Assembly (NCBI GenBank): GCA_003254885.1
Contig: QANT01002677.1
Span: forward strand, 124,001-188,000
Direction of reading: 5' to 3'
DNA: 64,000 nt
DNA from: Purshia tridentata
Lineage: Eukaryota > Streptophyta > Magnoliopsida > Rosales > Rosaceae
Below, in pieces: positions 11,901 to 23,447 of this stretch; position 1 is the stretch's first letter, and each line of letters opens with the position of its first letter. The notes under the pieces are model-generated. The model worked only from the letters and a program-made list of their open reading frames with translations. It had not been told where the DNA came from and ran no database searches. The translations under genes were made by a program, and so were the position numbers.

Positions 11901-14900
11901 TCACCACTCAACAGGTTTACCAATCTATCCTTCAAGTTTACCAGTTCTAAAGCATATATTTATTATAAAATACAACAAAACAAAATTGCACCGGAAATGG
12001 CAGATTGAAGCAACCATTTATATAAACTAAATCTGGTGGTTGATTCAGTTCATATGTAAAAAATTGAACTACTTTTATAATTCAGCTTTACATGGAAGAC
12101 TACCTGCTCAAGAAAGCATAATGTACACAGCCCTCCTAACTGATTGAAGGAAATATCAACCACAATATTTTGCACAAGGCACTTTACAAGCTTAACCTGC
12201 AACAAGAAACCCAACATTCTTAACCAGGGAAAATCAAAATTTAACTTATTAGAATAAGAACAATAAATAACCTCATAAACATGCATTTAATGAAATTTAA
12301 TTTAAAGGAAAAGAAATTGCATGACATACTAGCACTCAAAACAGAAACTTACAGGGCATACACAGTAGCATTAATATTAAGTTTTACCAGCCGTCAATTT
12401 TTCAATAGTTGAAATCCAAGCAGTTTCAGGTCAGTAGGATTTATAAGATATCAGATAAGACTATATTTATCTACCAATTCATTCATCTACGTACCTGTGT
12501 ATTTGTATATGTGTCTCTCTGTGTGTGCATTCATGTATGCAATAAAGTTGTGCCTTACAAGTGAAAGGGACTCAAGATAGCAAGTTAATTGTAATAGAAT
12601 ATCCAAGCATAAATTTAATCACAATTTTGTACTTTCAGGGGATTTATTGGTACAAAGTAGATGTGAATATGGTAAAAGATTTTAAGATCAATATAGATTA
12701 CTGATAAAATAACAGCTGACATGGGTGTTGTGAAGCAATATGAAAATGCCATCAGAACACCTACAACGCTGAACACAGACTACGCCCAAGAAACTTCAGA
12801 TCAGAAACCACAGATATAGCTCACTGTTTGTAAACCAATTAACCCCCTTCATCTCCTATTAAATAAATAAAATAAAATAAAATGAAAATATTCTCTTGCT
12901 ATCTACAGCACACTGCTCCAAGGTATGGGATAATATGACAACAACCGCAGGCTCATTACAAAATTTACCTAGTAAGTCATTGCCCTATTCAATCAATCCC
13001 TCTCTTATTTGGTCTATTTTCACAATATCCATTTTAGAAAGTTTCAACTAGATATGTAATATCTGTATGCCATGCCATGCAATGGGATCAGGGATTTTAG
13101 TCTTTGACTGGGTCCGCACCATTTGATCAGTGCTGCGGTGCATTTATAAGATCTACATGAAATCTAGAAACTTGATGACCAAAGGACGTAACGTAACACT
13201 AAATGAGTGAGAGCGGAATTATAATTTTTTAGTAGCTTCCTCCTACCATAATAAATCTTTAAGCGCCATTAATAGCGAAAACAGCAATAGACTGAGAATA
13301 TAAACAAGCAATATAAATAGAAGGGTAAAATACTCCAAATTCTCAAATTTCTCAGAATGACAGGAATGGGCCTGGTGTTTAAGTACTGAGATGAATGGGC
13401 CTCCTTCTCACAAATAGTACCCACAAAAAAAGGGAAAAAACAATTTTGGTAAAAAAAATTTTGGTTTTGTCCTTGTGTTTTATATTATTTGCAATTTAAG
13501 AAGAATATTTTCTCAAATTAAAACTAATAAACGTACGAGTTTTACTCAAAAATGACAAACAATCATGGATGTAACCTTCAATTTGATTTTCAAATAAAAA
13601 TTGAAATTTTAAGTTTGTTAGAATTGTCCAAATATTGCAAAAAACATAAAACACAGGAATCAAATGTGGAGTTTTGAAACCATAGAGACCAAATATGTTT
13701 CTGGGTAAAACACACGAACTAAAAAAAAAAAAAATTTCCCCACAAAAAAATGATAAAGCCTTCATTTATTCATGCCAGGTAACAAGCCTCTAAAGTTCTG
13801 GAAATTATGTTAAAACTTTGGTCATTTAGAGTGTGATTACTTTTATAGGCTTGGATATTTGTGAAAAGGAGGTCCATTCATGTTAATACGTTTCCAGTTT
13901 CCACCCAGCTGATTCCAATAATTTTTGGAAAACATAAGGATTATTGAAAGGATGTACCTTAAAAAAATTACATAACTATTAAAGGAAGCAAAAACGAATA
14001 TGATACAACCAGTGATGCTTAATGAAATACGGGATGAAAGCTAAAAACCTCTGCCCGAATTAATTGGACGTCCTTCACCATAAACTCCGCAGCACCATTT
14101 TGATCTTCCCTTTCAAGAACAGAATAAACATCATTGGCAAGAGCCTCCTCAACATTTAGACCACCAAAAGTAGTCAAATCAATATCTCCATCAGGCAGAT
14201 AGGTCTTTAGAGGTACCGACCCAAATGGGAACACCTGCAACAAAATTGAGTATAAATGAGTCTGCATCAATGGTTTGCCGACCCAAATGGTTTCTTCAGC
14301 TATTTACACGAAAGTTAGCTATATGAATCCATGTATGACAAGTAATGGGGATTGAACTGAAAAAATCTAGGTAGTCATAGAAAGCATGTCAAACCAAATT
14401 TAACCAATCAACTGGACTAGCTATAGAAAAAACTCAAGGTCCAAACTTTATGCTGATTTACACCAATTAAACTAAGGAACAATAGAATGCTCACAAAGCT
14501 TGGCCTTTAAATGTTTAATTATAAATTGCAGTTTCCCAACACATCCTAAACCACAAAATTCAACTTCAAGATTATGATGATTCGTTCACAGGTGTATGTA
14601 TATCTATATGTAATACGCGCATATCTGTAAAAATGCTAACCTCGCAACCAAGACAACCTCGAATGAGCCTCTGGACGTAATCAATGACCGCTTTCCTTCG
14701 CCTCTCGGACACGTCAGTGGGCAGCACCTGAGCTATAACCCCCTGCGTTGCTTCCTCGGCTCTCTGCCAGTTCTCGGAGCTAATAGCGGTCTGATTTGAC
14801 GACAATTGGGACGACGAAAGCGATGACGACACAGACGATGATGAGGACGGACTTTCCTCCAACACGACGGCGTTTTGCTCAGGCGACCACTCCCGAAGAT

Positions 14901-14907
14901 CGCCCAT
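8955..14907 (-). CDS. Nucleotidyltransferase with PAP/OAS1 substrate-binding domain
   Basis: Nine exons on the minus strand: 14907-14641, 14234-14049, 12196-12104, 11795-11613, 11534-11432, 11350-11168, 10816-9642, 9513-9107 and 9015-8955, giving 885 aa with every phase in register. The polymerase-beta-like nucleotidyltransferase core is intact: the G94-S95 motif ('FPFGSVPLKTYLPDGDIDL'), Asp106 and Asp108, and the third acid Asp165 in 'NIVVDISFNQLGG'. The PAP/OAS1-type helical domain follows ('IILIKAWCYYESRILG', 'HGLISTYALETLVLYIFHLF'), ending around 'GNFYRIRSAFTYGARKLGRI'. About 480 C-terminal residues are Ser/Asn/Pro-rich and probably disordered, ending in 'RLKDEDDFPPLSG'. The family includes plant TRF4/OAS-like proteins such as At3g51620; the RNA substrate is unknown. 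The start MGDL is chosen because it matches remembered homologues; an in-frame ATG lies 18 bases upstream. The intron between exons 2 and 3 is 1.85 kb. Confidence 0.92.
12197..14048 (-). other. Long intron 2 of the nucleotidyltransferase gene
   Basis: This 1,852-base intron is by far the longest in the gene. It is AT-rich with homopolymer runs near 13,430-13,740 and contains no open frame that looks coding. It may hide an old insertion, but I see no clear terminal repeats. Confidence 0.6.
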
Positions 14908-16190
14908 CAAATAAACGAATTTCAAGTAATTACCAAAAAAGGCCTTAATTCCTCACCTCAGGCCACGCACCTATTGACCGTACAAGCATGACGACGGCAA
15001 CGAATCGAATTGGAAATCGACGGTGATCATGAGAAATGGGACTTGATCTCGATCAGATTGTTGGATGTAACAAAACGACGTGTTGATTGCAATGAAACGA
15101 CAGTGGTTTGCAATCGGGAGACGGAGTGGTTTTTTTTTCTCTCAGATGAAAGATCCCAAGTGCTTAGTAAGTGGGTTGTCGATTTTATGTTTTTAAGGTT
15201 TTTTCAATTTTTTTTCAGCGAAAACTATAAAACATAAAACCGCATCTGTAGCTGTTGTCTTGTCTGATTCTCTCTCGTTTCTTTTCTTTCGTTCCCACCT
15301 CGCCTTCGGTATTCTCCTGTGTTTTCCCTCTTCCGATTTACCGTTTCGACCTTAAACGTCAACGTTTTACTTTTCCAAGTTTTAACCCTGGGAATGGGCC
15401 ATGGGCCATGGGCCATGGCACATCGGGACTTGTTTCCTTTTGGCACGTGTTCCACCTACTCCCTCTCCCACCCCCCCCCCCCTCCGACTTCATTCCGTTG
15501 GCTTGGTTTATTTTGCTCCCCATTAAATCAGATCAAATCCTTTTTTTCCTTGGTTTATTAATTATTATTTATGAGTTGATTATGCCACTGGGTCAGGTGT
15601 AACTAAGCGCCAAATTAATGTTAACTTTAATTTTTACCTGTCTCTAAAATTTATGTTTTCTTACTGTCATTCGCTTATACTTTTGATACATGTCCTTCCT
15701 TTTAACAAAGATTAGATGATGTTAACTTCTATTAATTTTTATTACTCAATTTCTATTAACTTATATTAACTTCTGTTAAAAAGAAAAACATGAATAAAAA
15801 ACATAGGCAGGAGACGAGAAAATTTACTTAATATTGAAAAAAAGAAGAAGTTATAATAATATAATTTTCTTCCCCTCCAAAACTTTCTCCATTGACAAAA
15901 GGAAGAAAAGTATCACTGGTTCACTACAAGTCCCATGGTTTAGCCCACGAGAAACATGGGTCATCGGCCAGGCCAGGCCCGGCCCAACTGCATTCTCCTT
16001 CTGTTATGGGCCTGGACTAATGCACTAACCCCAATGATGTTTTCCTCATTTCTCTGCCAGACTACTCCATCGACCTGCAACCTCGAGTCCTTCTTTGTGT
16101 GGCCAAACACTGCAACCTCGAGTCTTTAACTTGAACAAACATACAACTTTAGAAGATCGAGCGAAAATTGGGAGTGATAGAAATTACGGG
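14908..16190. promoter_or_regulatory. Shared head-to-head promoter region with TGGGCC and G-box elements
   Basis: This 1.28-kb gap separates the divergent start codons of the nucleotidyltransferase (minus) and NPU-like (plus) genes. It carries three TGGGCC units spaced exactly 7 bp apart at 15395, 15402 and 15409 (the repeat is itself GGGCCAT iterated), a G-box CACGTG at 15444-15449, GGCCCA at 15981-15986 and TGGGCC at 16007-16012. TGGGCC/GGCCCA is the site II element bound by TCP-class factors and is common in housekeeping and divergent promoters. A poly-C run lies near 15471-15482. Short open frames across it look like chance. Confidence 0.6.
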
Positions 16191-19056
16191 ATGGTGGGAG
16201 GTGGAGGGAGATCGATTCTCTGGCTTTTGCTTCTGCTGCTGTTGTCTTGCTCTATGCCTCGTGTTTCTGTTGCTTACAGGCCAGGTGACATCATCCCCAT
16301 GAGCAAGATGGGTCTCTACCACTCTGTCCGTACTCTCTCTCTCTCTCTGTGTGAAATATTGTATTCAATTATGGTTCAATGTTTAACGGGTTTTGTTGGA
16401 TTTGATTGTTTCAGATGAAAACTGAATGGCACGACATGATCGGTCGACATTGCCCAATATTTGCTGTGAATCGTGAGGTAACCTCAACCTGCTTTCCATT
16501 TTCGCTTTTCTCAATTAGGATTTTTCTTTTGTTTTTTTTTTTTGGGTTCGTTTGAAATGATTCGCATATTTATTCATTTATTTTTCTGCTGTATAATAGG
16601 TGTTGATTCCCATAGCAAAGCCGATGGGTTACACAGGCGCTGATGCCTACAAAATGTGAGTATTAGTACTATTAAAAATGAAAAATCCCAAGCCTATACT
16701 GTTAAAATTACTAACACATTGTCCCTTAAATTTCATTTGACATCCAATTTATGTGATAAGTGATAACAGACATAAATTTTCAACAACAGCAATTAGTTAA
16801 TACATTACAGTCTTTGTAACTTGATGGTTACGATACATCCGTAGCCTTGGCTCAAAATCATGCTTACCGAAAGAATAATAATTCTCATGCAGATCATTTC
16901 AAGTTGGGAGAGAAAAGTTTTTAATTCCATGGCTTTTTGTTATAAATCGTAAAAGTTCAGAGGTTCCAATGATTGACGTGCATTTGGTAAGTCTTGTTTA
17001 TGAGGATTTCAAGTTTCATCATATTTACTTTTTCATCATTTTTTAAGGGAAAGTAGCCTACCAAAACAATATGCTTCATTGATATACAAATACTGATTCT
17101 GTAAATTTGGATATCTGTTATAAATTATAATTCTAGTTAAATAGAAAAGAAAGAAGTAGTATCTGTATTTTTTATCTGACTAGTCTGTTATTGTGATCAA
17201 ATTTTATGCAATACAGAGGTACTCCGGAAGTGATTTTCTTGGTGTCACTGCTAAGGTTGTGGATATGCCTCACCGCTGTATGTAATACCATTTTTTTCTC
17301 ATTCCTTAATCTGGTTCAGTAATCTTGCTTCTCATAGTGAATTCACCAGCCCCTTTGGAAGGGCTTGTCTCGTAGTGTAAGCACTTCATCATGTTTTCCA
17401 TCAGTTAATTTCTTCACTATTTGGGTCAGTCCTTTACGGACCATTAAGTCTCTCACTTGGTTTACCAGTAGAATAGAAGGACAGACAACCCAAAATCATT
17501 GTAATAGTTCTAACTATCATTTTTGGAAAAGAAAAAGCAGGGATATTTGTAGAGTTAATTTTGCTCTGTATTGAGGAGTTCTTTTTCACAGTTTTAAATT
17601 CTTCTGTCCTGAGCAGATGTAGAAATAAATTCAAATATTCGTAAACAATTTTGGGATCCTCAGGACTGGCCAAAGCATGTGCTGGTCAGATATACATGGT
17701 TAGTATCACTTCACTTATCTTTTAGCAGTATATTTATTGGTTTTTGGTTTCGTAGGTAGTCTCTTTTTTTCTCTTTTTCTAAAATTAGTACCTTGTGGTT
17801 TATTTTTCAATTATTTCTATTGAAAATCATTTGGAAAGCAAAGGAGACAATTTGAGCATTTAAAACAACAATTCTATGATAGTTCTGGACCTCTGGTTAC
17901 TTGTTGACTTTGTGTAACACACATGCACACACAATACCTGAAGATTCCTTATGGATGTACTTCAATATCATAAAGATAGGATTCACAAATTATTTTTTAT
18001 CAGGTTTCTTCTCATAAAACCAATAGACTTTCTTTAGGTTTAGCATTCTTATGGTTTAAATTCTGTGGTCATGTCCTTATTAGGTGAATTGATTATCTCA
18101 ACTCACTCCTTCATTAGTTTTAATTTGAGGGCTCAGGTAAAGCATTCTGTGTATTTGAAGATCCTTCAACCTGTGATTTTCCCCATAGTTTCTTTGGTAG
18201 AATATGATCTTTATTGGTATGGCGGTTACTGATATAGTTGGCCTTAAGTTTCCATCTTCAATATACTCATTGTGACTAGAAAATTAGGTGGCTTTAATGG
18301 ATCTGCATTGCTATTGTAGACTTCAATAGACCTTAATATTTGAATTATATATTATTCATTTTCTAGACAAAACGCAGATAACATACCATTTCTGTGATTG
18401 TTTTTTAGTCTTTGATGTGTATAAATCTTAGGAGTCCAGATTTTAGACTAAGTAAATTGTGACATTATTTTGTTGTCTGCATACAGGGAGGAGCAATCAG
18501 AGATAGACGTGAATGCTGGATTTTATGTACTGTTTGGATCAGGTAAAAACCTGTGCTAGATCTAATTGGATATGTTAGTGCTGTATTATTATTTCATGTG
18601 AGGTCATAATTCCTACCTGCAAGCCTTATCTTCAAACATATGGTTTAGAAAATGTAGAGTCATTTGACTGTCAAGACGTCCACACTAATGATCTGTGCAT
18701 AAAATTTGATGAGAGGCAGCCTACAGATGTAGAGCTTTTCTGACACCAGTGATACTAAATATCTTCGTGCATCCAACAGGTCTCATGATCTCCTTTATAC
18801 TCTCAATATACGTCTTACAATCATCACGGGACAAATTGGCAAGGTACTTCTATGAAATATTTGGGTATTTTGTTGACTACAAACCAGACTTTGTGGACAT
18901 GCTACAAAGTTTTAGTCAATGTTGGCGTGGTGATTAATGCTTTGCTTTGCTTGTTTTTCTGCGAATGTGGATTTTACTATTATTTATTGCAGGTTTGTAA
19001 TGGAGAGAGTTGCAGAAAGCAGCATGCCTGCTGGAGGTGTGGCAAAGGTTGAATGA
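16191..19056 (+). CDS. NPU: NPU-like secreted/membrane protein
   Basis: Nine exons: 16191-16325, 16415-16477, 16600-16655, 16893-16986, 17217-17277, 17617-17698, 18487-18542, 18780-18843 and 18993-19056, giving 224 aa with all phases consistent. A leucine-rich signal peptide (about residues 1-28, ending 'SVA') precedes 'YRPGDIIPMSKMG'; a transmembrane segment lies at about 175-195 ('GFYVLFGSGLMISFILSIYV') and a short basic cytosolic tail follows. Blocks such as 'MIGRHCPIFAVNREVLIPIA' and 'FWDPQDWPKHVLVRYTW' match Arabidopsis NO PRIMEXINE AND PLASMA MEMBRANE UNDULATION (At3g51610, from memory), needed for primexine deposition in pollen. Exon 1 was ended at TCT|GTCCGT because only this keeps the frame into exon 2; that donor is weak. 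The gene is transcribed away from the nucleotidyltransferase gene. Confidence 0.9.
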
Positions 19057-20639
19057 TAGAACCCTTGAAAGGTTCAATATATTGTTTGCCATATACAACT
19101 CAATCCCATACAGAAATGAAATTGGTTAGGGGAGGTATGTTGCAGTGAACACACCTGAAGAACAATCTCCAATCCAATGTTGAAGGCTGCAAAATGACAA
19201 TTCCCTAAAGCCTGAACAGAGTTCAAACTATTCAGAGTGCGCGAGTCTTGCTTTTTTTTTTTCTTTTTTTTTATGCATACTAGATTTTACGGTCGCAAAC
19301 ATTTCTGTAATGTCGCACAGATGTACCTCCTAGAACATTTAACCATGCTAAGAACAGGTTTGTACCATGCAGCAACATTTTCCTTTTGCAGATTAACCAA
19401 TTAGCTCGAAGAAAGTATTCTTTAAATTTGATATGAAAAAAAAAAAAAAAAAGAGAAACTTCATATAACTGTTATATGTATACAGGAAGAACTTTTTTTT
19501 CTTTTATTAATTTGAGAATTAAACAAATAAAAAAAAAAAAAAAAGAGAAACTTCATATAACTGTTATATGTATACAGGAAGAACTGTTTTTTCTTTTATT
19601 AATTTGAGAATTAAACAAATATATATATAAGTTATATATAACAAGAGTCCAACGATAATACAACCTTGTACATCTAAACCCGTTAGATCCAAATATTAAA
19701 AGAAGTTGTATTGTAGAATTCTCTGTACAACAAACTAAAGATGAATTCAAGTGGACCTTCAAAATATTGAGATTGATGGCAAAACCGAGTTTGCTTGTGC
19801 ATTGTATTTGGAAAAGGCCAAAATGGGAAGTGAAAAGTCACAAGTCAATTTCATTATTTAACATCAAATTTATGTGATAGAATGTTACATACTTTTCCAA
19901 CTACAGCCTCGACCTTATGTACATTTCCCGTCTTCGAAAAATAAGGCCTTTTCTAGCTATTTGTGCTAAACAGCCTAAACTAAAGTCAGTGATTGAAGAA
20001 TCATATCGAAATATTAATTACTCCTCCAACGATCGATATGGTCAAACGCGTTAATTTAACTGTGACGTGGAGATTAATCCTATAACAAATACAGTATAAA
20101 ATTACGTGCGTTAATTTAGCTTTTATATATATACCTTTAAATCAATATTATTTCGTAAGTTTCCTTGCTAATCAAGGTTGATTAAATCTTAATATTTTTT
20201 TTTTGGTCAAATCTTAATAATTTATTGATCTCAAAAAACAAAAGTCTTTATAATTCAAAAAATGAAACTAGCTTGTTGTAATCATAATTAATTTGGATCA
20301 CTCGGTGACATATATACGGTAATCAATTAACGAGATCATCGGCTTCATTGAGTATCTTAATTTGTTACACACCAAAATATAATTAAGCTAGAATTTGAAA
20401 GAAAAAGAAAAGAATCATACATAGTATAAGCATATGGAAAGAAACGCGTTATTTATTAATTTAATTTGAGAAACAGAAACATAATGTTTTGAATTTACAT
20501 AGCCAATAACCACATGATCACCATAACCATTATTTATATATAGCTATTATTGAGTTAGAGAGCGAGCATTAATAATACGACTAAGACAATAATTAAAAAA
20601 CAGTGAAATCCAATAATTAAAATTTAAACATGAAACAAA
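19057..20639. other. Intergenic region with a 92-bp tandem duplication
   Basis: The left part is the NPU 3' UTR and flank. The rest is AT-rich with poly-A/T runs, one tandem duplication (separate entry) and the 3' flank of the minus-strand NHL gene. No coding potential is seen. Confidence 0.5.
19453..19634. repeat. Tandem duplication, 92-bp unit, two copies
   Basis: The segment beginning GAGAAACTTCATATAACTG at 19453 recurs at 19545 with near identity, including a poly-A lead and the block TTAATTTGAGAATTAAAC. High identity implies a recent local duplication, probably by slippage at the flanking poly-A tract. Confidence 0.9.
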
Positions 20640-21257
20640 CTATTTCTTCTCGGGAATGCAATTGGTGATGGTGAAAAGGTGTTGAGATTGTCCGGTAGTA
20701 TTAGTGAGGGGAACCCTCAAAGGACAAGCCACCGTGTGCTCAAAAACAAACCTTCTAGCAGAACCCTTGGACCAGTATTTGACATACAGCCTCACAAGGA
20801 CATCGAAAACCCTAGCATTCTTCAACCTGGCCACCTCATCATCCCCAAGTGGGCCCACCCAGCGGTTCCCAATGAACACTATGGGACCCAAGAGAAACCT
20901 AGTCTTGTGATGCCCTAGGTCGAACGGATCCCGCGGGATGCTGTTCATACTCGTGGCCTTGAAAATGGCCACGGCTTCGAGTCGGTGGTAGTGGAAGCCG
21001 ACCATTTTGTTAGGGTTTTGCATGGAAATGTTGAGGGATAGGTTGTATTGGAGGAGGGTGTTATTGGTGGTCATGTTATACTGGGTCAGCAACACATTGG
21101 TCAAGTTGAAATGGGTGAGCGAGACATTGGTGACTTGATAGTTGGGCAGTTTAAACCGAACAAGCTCTAATACGGTCCAGGATATTATACCAGCAGAGAT
21201 GCCCAAAAAAACCAGTAGAAGGAGAACGAAGAAACAGCAGAGGGGGATTACTGCCAT
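20640..21257 (-). CDS. NDR1/HIN1-like (LEA_2) membrane protein, copy 1
   Basis: A single-exon gene of 205 aa. A transmembrane segment at about residues 5-30 follows a very short N-terminus, then an extracellular LEA_2 domain begins at 'NYQVTNVSLTHFNLTNV' and includes 'NISMQNPNK' and 'LVRLYVKYWS'. Several N-X-S/T sites (NVS, NLT, NMT, NNT, NLS, NIS) suggest heavy glycosylation. The family (NHL10/YLS9 type) sits at the plasma membrane and is induced in pathogen response and senescence. It is related to the tandem pair at 34.5 and 37.1 kb but clearly more diverged, with extra residues in the LTQ region. A TATA box lies 110 bp upstream of the ATG. Confidence 0.9.
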   Translation of the reverse strand: MAVIPLCCFFVLLLLVFLGISAGIISWTVLELVRFKLPNYQVTNVSLTHFNLTNVLLTQYNMTTNNTLLQYNLSLNISMQNPNKMVGFHYHRLEAVAIFKATSMNSIPRDPFDLGHHKTRFLLGPIVFIGNRWVGPLGDDEVARLKNARVFDVLVRLYVKYWSKGSARRFVFEHTVACPLRVPLTNTTGQSQHLFTITNCIPEKK

Positions 21258-22523
21258 GCTTGATAGAGATCAGAGAGAGGAAGGAAAGCAATGAAATGAT
21301 CGAGAAGCCAAAGTTTAGAGCGAGGAAGATGGTGTACTCTGATTCGCAAGTGCAGTCGACTAGTGATATTTATAGGTTTGTGAAAACGTGTGATATTGAT
21401 TGCATGCAATTCAAAAATTAACATGTCTATTCTAAAATGCAAATTACATAGAGGAATGCATGGCTAATTGGACACTGATTTTGGGATTTTCTATTATCCT
21501 AACTCTTACACGCAAAATCAATATTATGTTAGTTGTCTGATTATGTGAGTATGGAAAACTATAGTTTGTGTCATTTTTTACCTTTTGGGGATTGTAGGAA
21601 ATCAAATTCTTCCGGATCTTTTGGTTTTTAATTTTTCTTTTTCAAGTACAGAGAAAGAGAATAGTTTGAATTCGTGTAAGAGAAAACTAGCTTTTGTCCT
21701 CACCAATTAAGCCAACTTCAATTCACGTTTTTTCTTTAGCCAAAGTGCAATTATTTAAGGTCAATTAAGCCAACCTCAATCCGCGTTTTTGTAGGAGAGA
21801 TCTTAGGGAACTCGAAAACTTTAATTCTCCAAAAAAGTTTTCGAGTACCATACTTTGAAGCCAATTATCTAGAATTATACCCATCCATTTGGAGTAATTT
21901 TTATTTTGTTGTAAAGAGGAGATGCATATATCTTCCCTTCACGTTGGGAACTCTACTACTCTTAAGAGTGGCTTAAACCTAACTTAATTGCTTGAAAAAG
22001 TGCAGATTTTCCTACAAATCAACTTTAGTGAATCCATAATGAATTGAATTGTTCTTCCATGATCTAATTAACCCAGTTGGGGACAAGAGCTAGCTAGGGT
22101 ACCGGTTAACCCTAGTGACTTTAGTATGTATGATTGAGCTAAGACTTTTGAAACAGATAGTAGAGTGAGGATTTGTTGAAGAAATTTATATGTAAGGAAA
22201 TTAGCTTATATAGTCCTCCTGGGATATATATATTTCTTGTAATTGCCACGAGGCATTAATTTATTGGCTACATATCCAAAAGGCTGCTGGACTATACTAG
22301 ATGTGATCAAGAGCGTTGATCGATTTGATTAATTAAAGACGTGCAGATTAATCCTATAATATATTAACCAAAAGAAAATCCGAATGAAACCTAGATTATT
22401 AAGGATTCTGAGTTGAATTAGGAATATGTTAAAGAATACTATAGACTAGTATATATATACACATGTACAAGCCTAGTTAATTCATTAAATTTTGTCAGTT
22501 ACAAGATTTAGGGTTTTTAGGAG
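21258..22523. other. Intergenic promoter region between NHL (minus) and SAUR-like (plus) genes
   Basis: These divergent genes share 1.27 kb of AT-rich sequence. A short direct repeat is seen around 21,705-21,790 (AATTAAGCCAACTTCAATTC and a near copy). TATA-like sequence at 22450-22459 lies 65-75 bp upstream of the SAUR-like ATG. Confidence 0.5.
21367..21374 (-). promoter_or_regulatory. TATA box of minus-strand NHL gene
   Basis: The minus strand reads TATAAATA, a strong TATA consensus, 110 bp upstream of the NHL start codon at 21257. Confidence 0.6.
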
Positions 22524-22916
22524 ATGAAGAAAATTGGACAGAAATTTCAGTCAATAATCGCAAAGCTAAGGCTGATGAAGAAGCGTCATGGCTGCAATGA
22601 CTGGAGGACAATTAGCAAGAAAAAAATTGATAAAAAAGCTGCAGAGGTCGATGTTCCAAGTGAGTCTTTGGAAATTCACGTACTGGGTGAAGAAGAAGAA
22701 GAGAAAAAACGATATGTGGTTCCAATCAAGTATTTGTGTTCCATAATGTTTCAAGCATTGCTTAATCAGTTTTTCGAAGAAATTAATGTGGCAACCGTGG
22801 GTGAGGGACCAATCACGTTGCGCTGCTCCGCACATACCTTTGAATCCGTACTAAATCTCGTCGAGGCTGAGAAGATTGAACGAGATGAAGATACATATAT
22901 ACAAATATGCTAGGTT
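22524..22916 (+). CDS. SAUR-like auxin-responsive family protein
   Basis: An intronless gene of 130 codons or fewer. A basic N-terminus ('KKIGQKFQSIIAKLRLMKKR') is followed by a SAUR-type core: 'KKRYVVPIKYLCSIMFQALL', an acidic linker and 'GPITLRCSAHTFESVLNLV'. These correspond to the RFxVPxxYLxxPxFxxLL and I.LPC blocks of SAUR proteins, with some unusual residues (CSIMFQ, LRC). SAURs are small, unstable proteins that inhibit PP2C.D phosphatases and promote acid growth. The lack of introns, small size and a TATA box at 22450 fit. It is divergent enough that it could be decaying or a fast-evolving lineage member. Confidence 0.75.
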
Positions 22917-23421
22917 TTCATGAATATAATGGAAATATGTACTGATAATGCTCGATCTTAATGAGTTTTCAATATGAAAGCTCCTGTTTAGTTTTTCTTT
23001 TTTGATTATATTGGAGTACTTCGTACCTTTTTTTATCACTTGAACTAAAAGTTTATCTTGTTTACTTTCTTTTTCTTTTTCTTCTTCTTGCTATAATCAA
23101 GAATTCCCTTGAATTAATTTAATATTGGTCTTCAATATTAGTGGGCTTGGATGACATATATATCTGCTAATATCATTGGTATGGGTCAAAGCCCAACAGG
23201 CCGGAATACAAACAAGGTTTTTGGGGATCCTAGCATATATATAGGTCTCCTCACATGGGACTTAAAATTTTAACTCCATGTTTTCGATAAACCATACATG
23301 CAAATTAACCAATCTGTATAAAGTTGTATTATTCATTCGAAGCTACATTAATGAAACAGTGATTATAATTAGCAAAAAAGTTTGTCCCTTTCTGTGAATT
23401 TTTCTATGAGAAACAAAGCAA

Positions 23422-23447
23422 ATATATATATATATATATATATATAT
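23422..23447. repeat. AT dinucleotide microsatellite
   Basis: About 13 uninterrupted AT units in intergenic sequence. Confidence 0.95.

Noticed and set aside
15255-15602. Overlapping plus-strand frames of 80-115 codons in the shared promoter
   Set aside because: Composition reflects TGGGCC and poly-C/pyrimidine tracts; no domain, and the start of the real plus-strand gene is further right.
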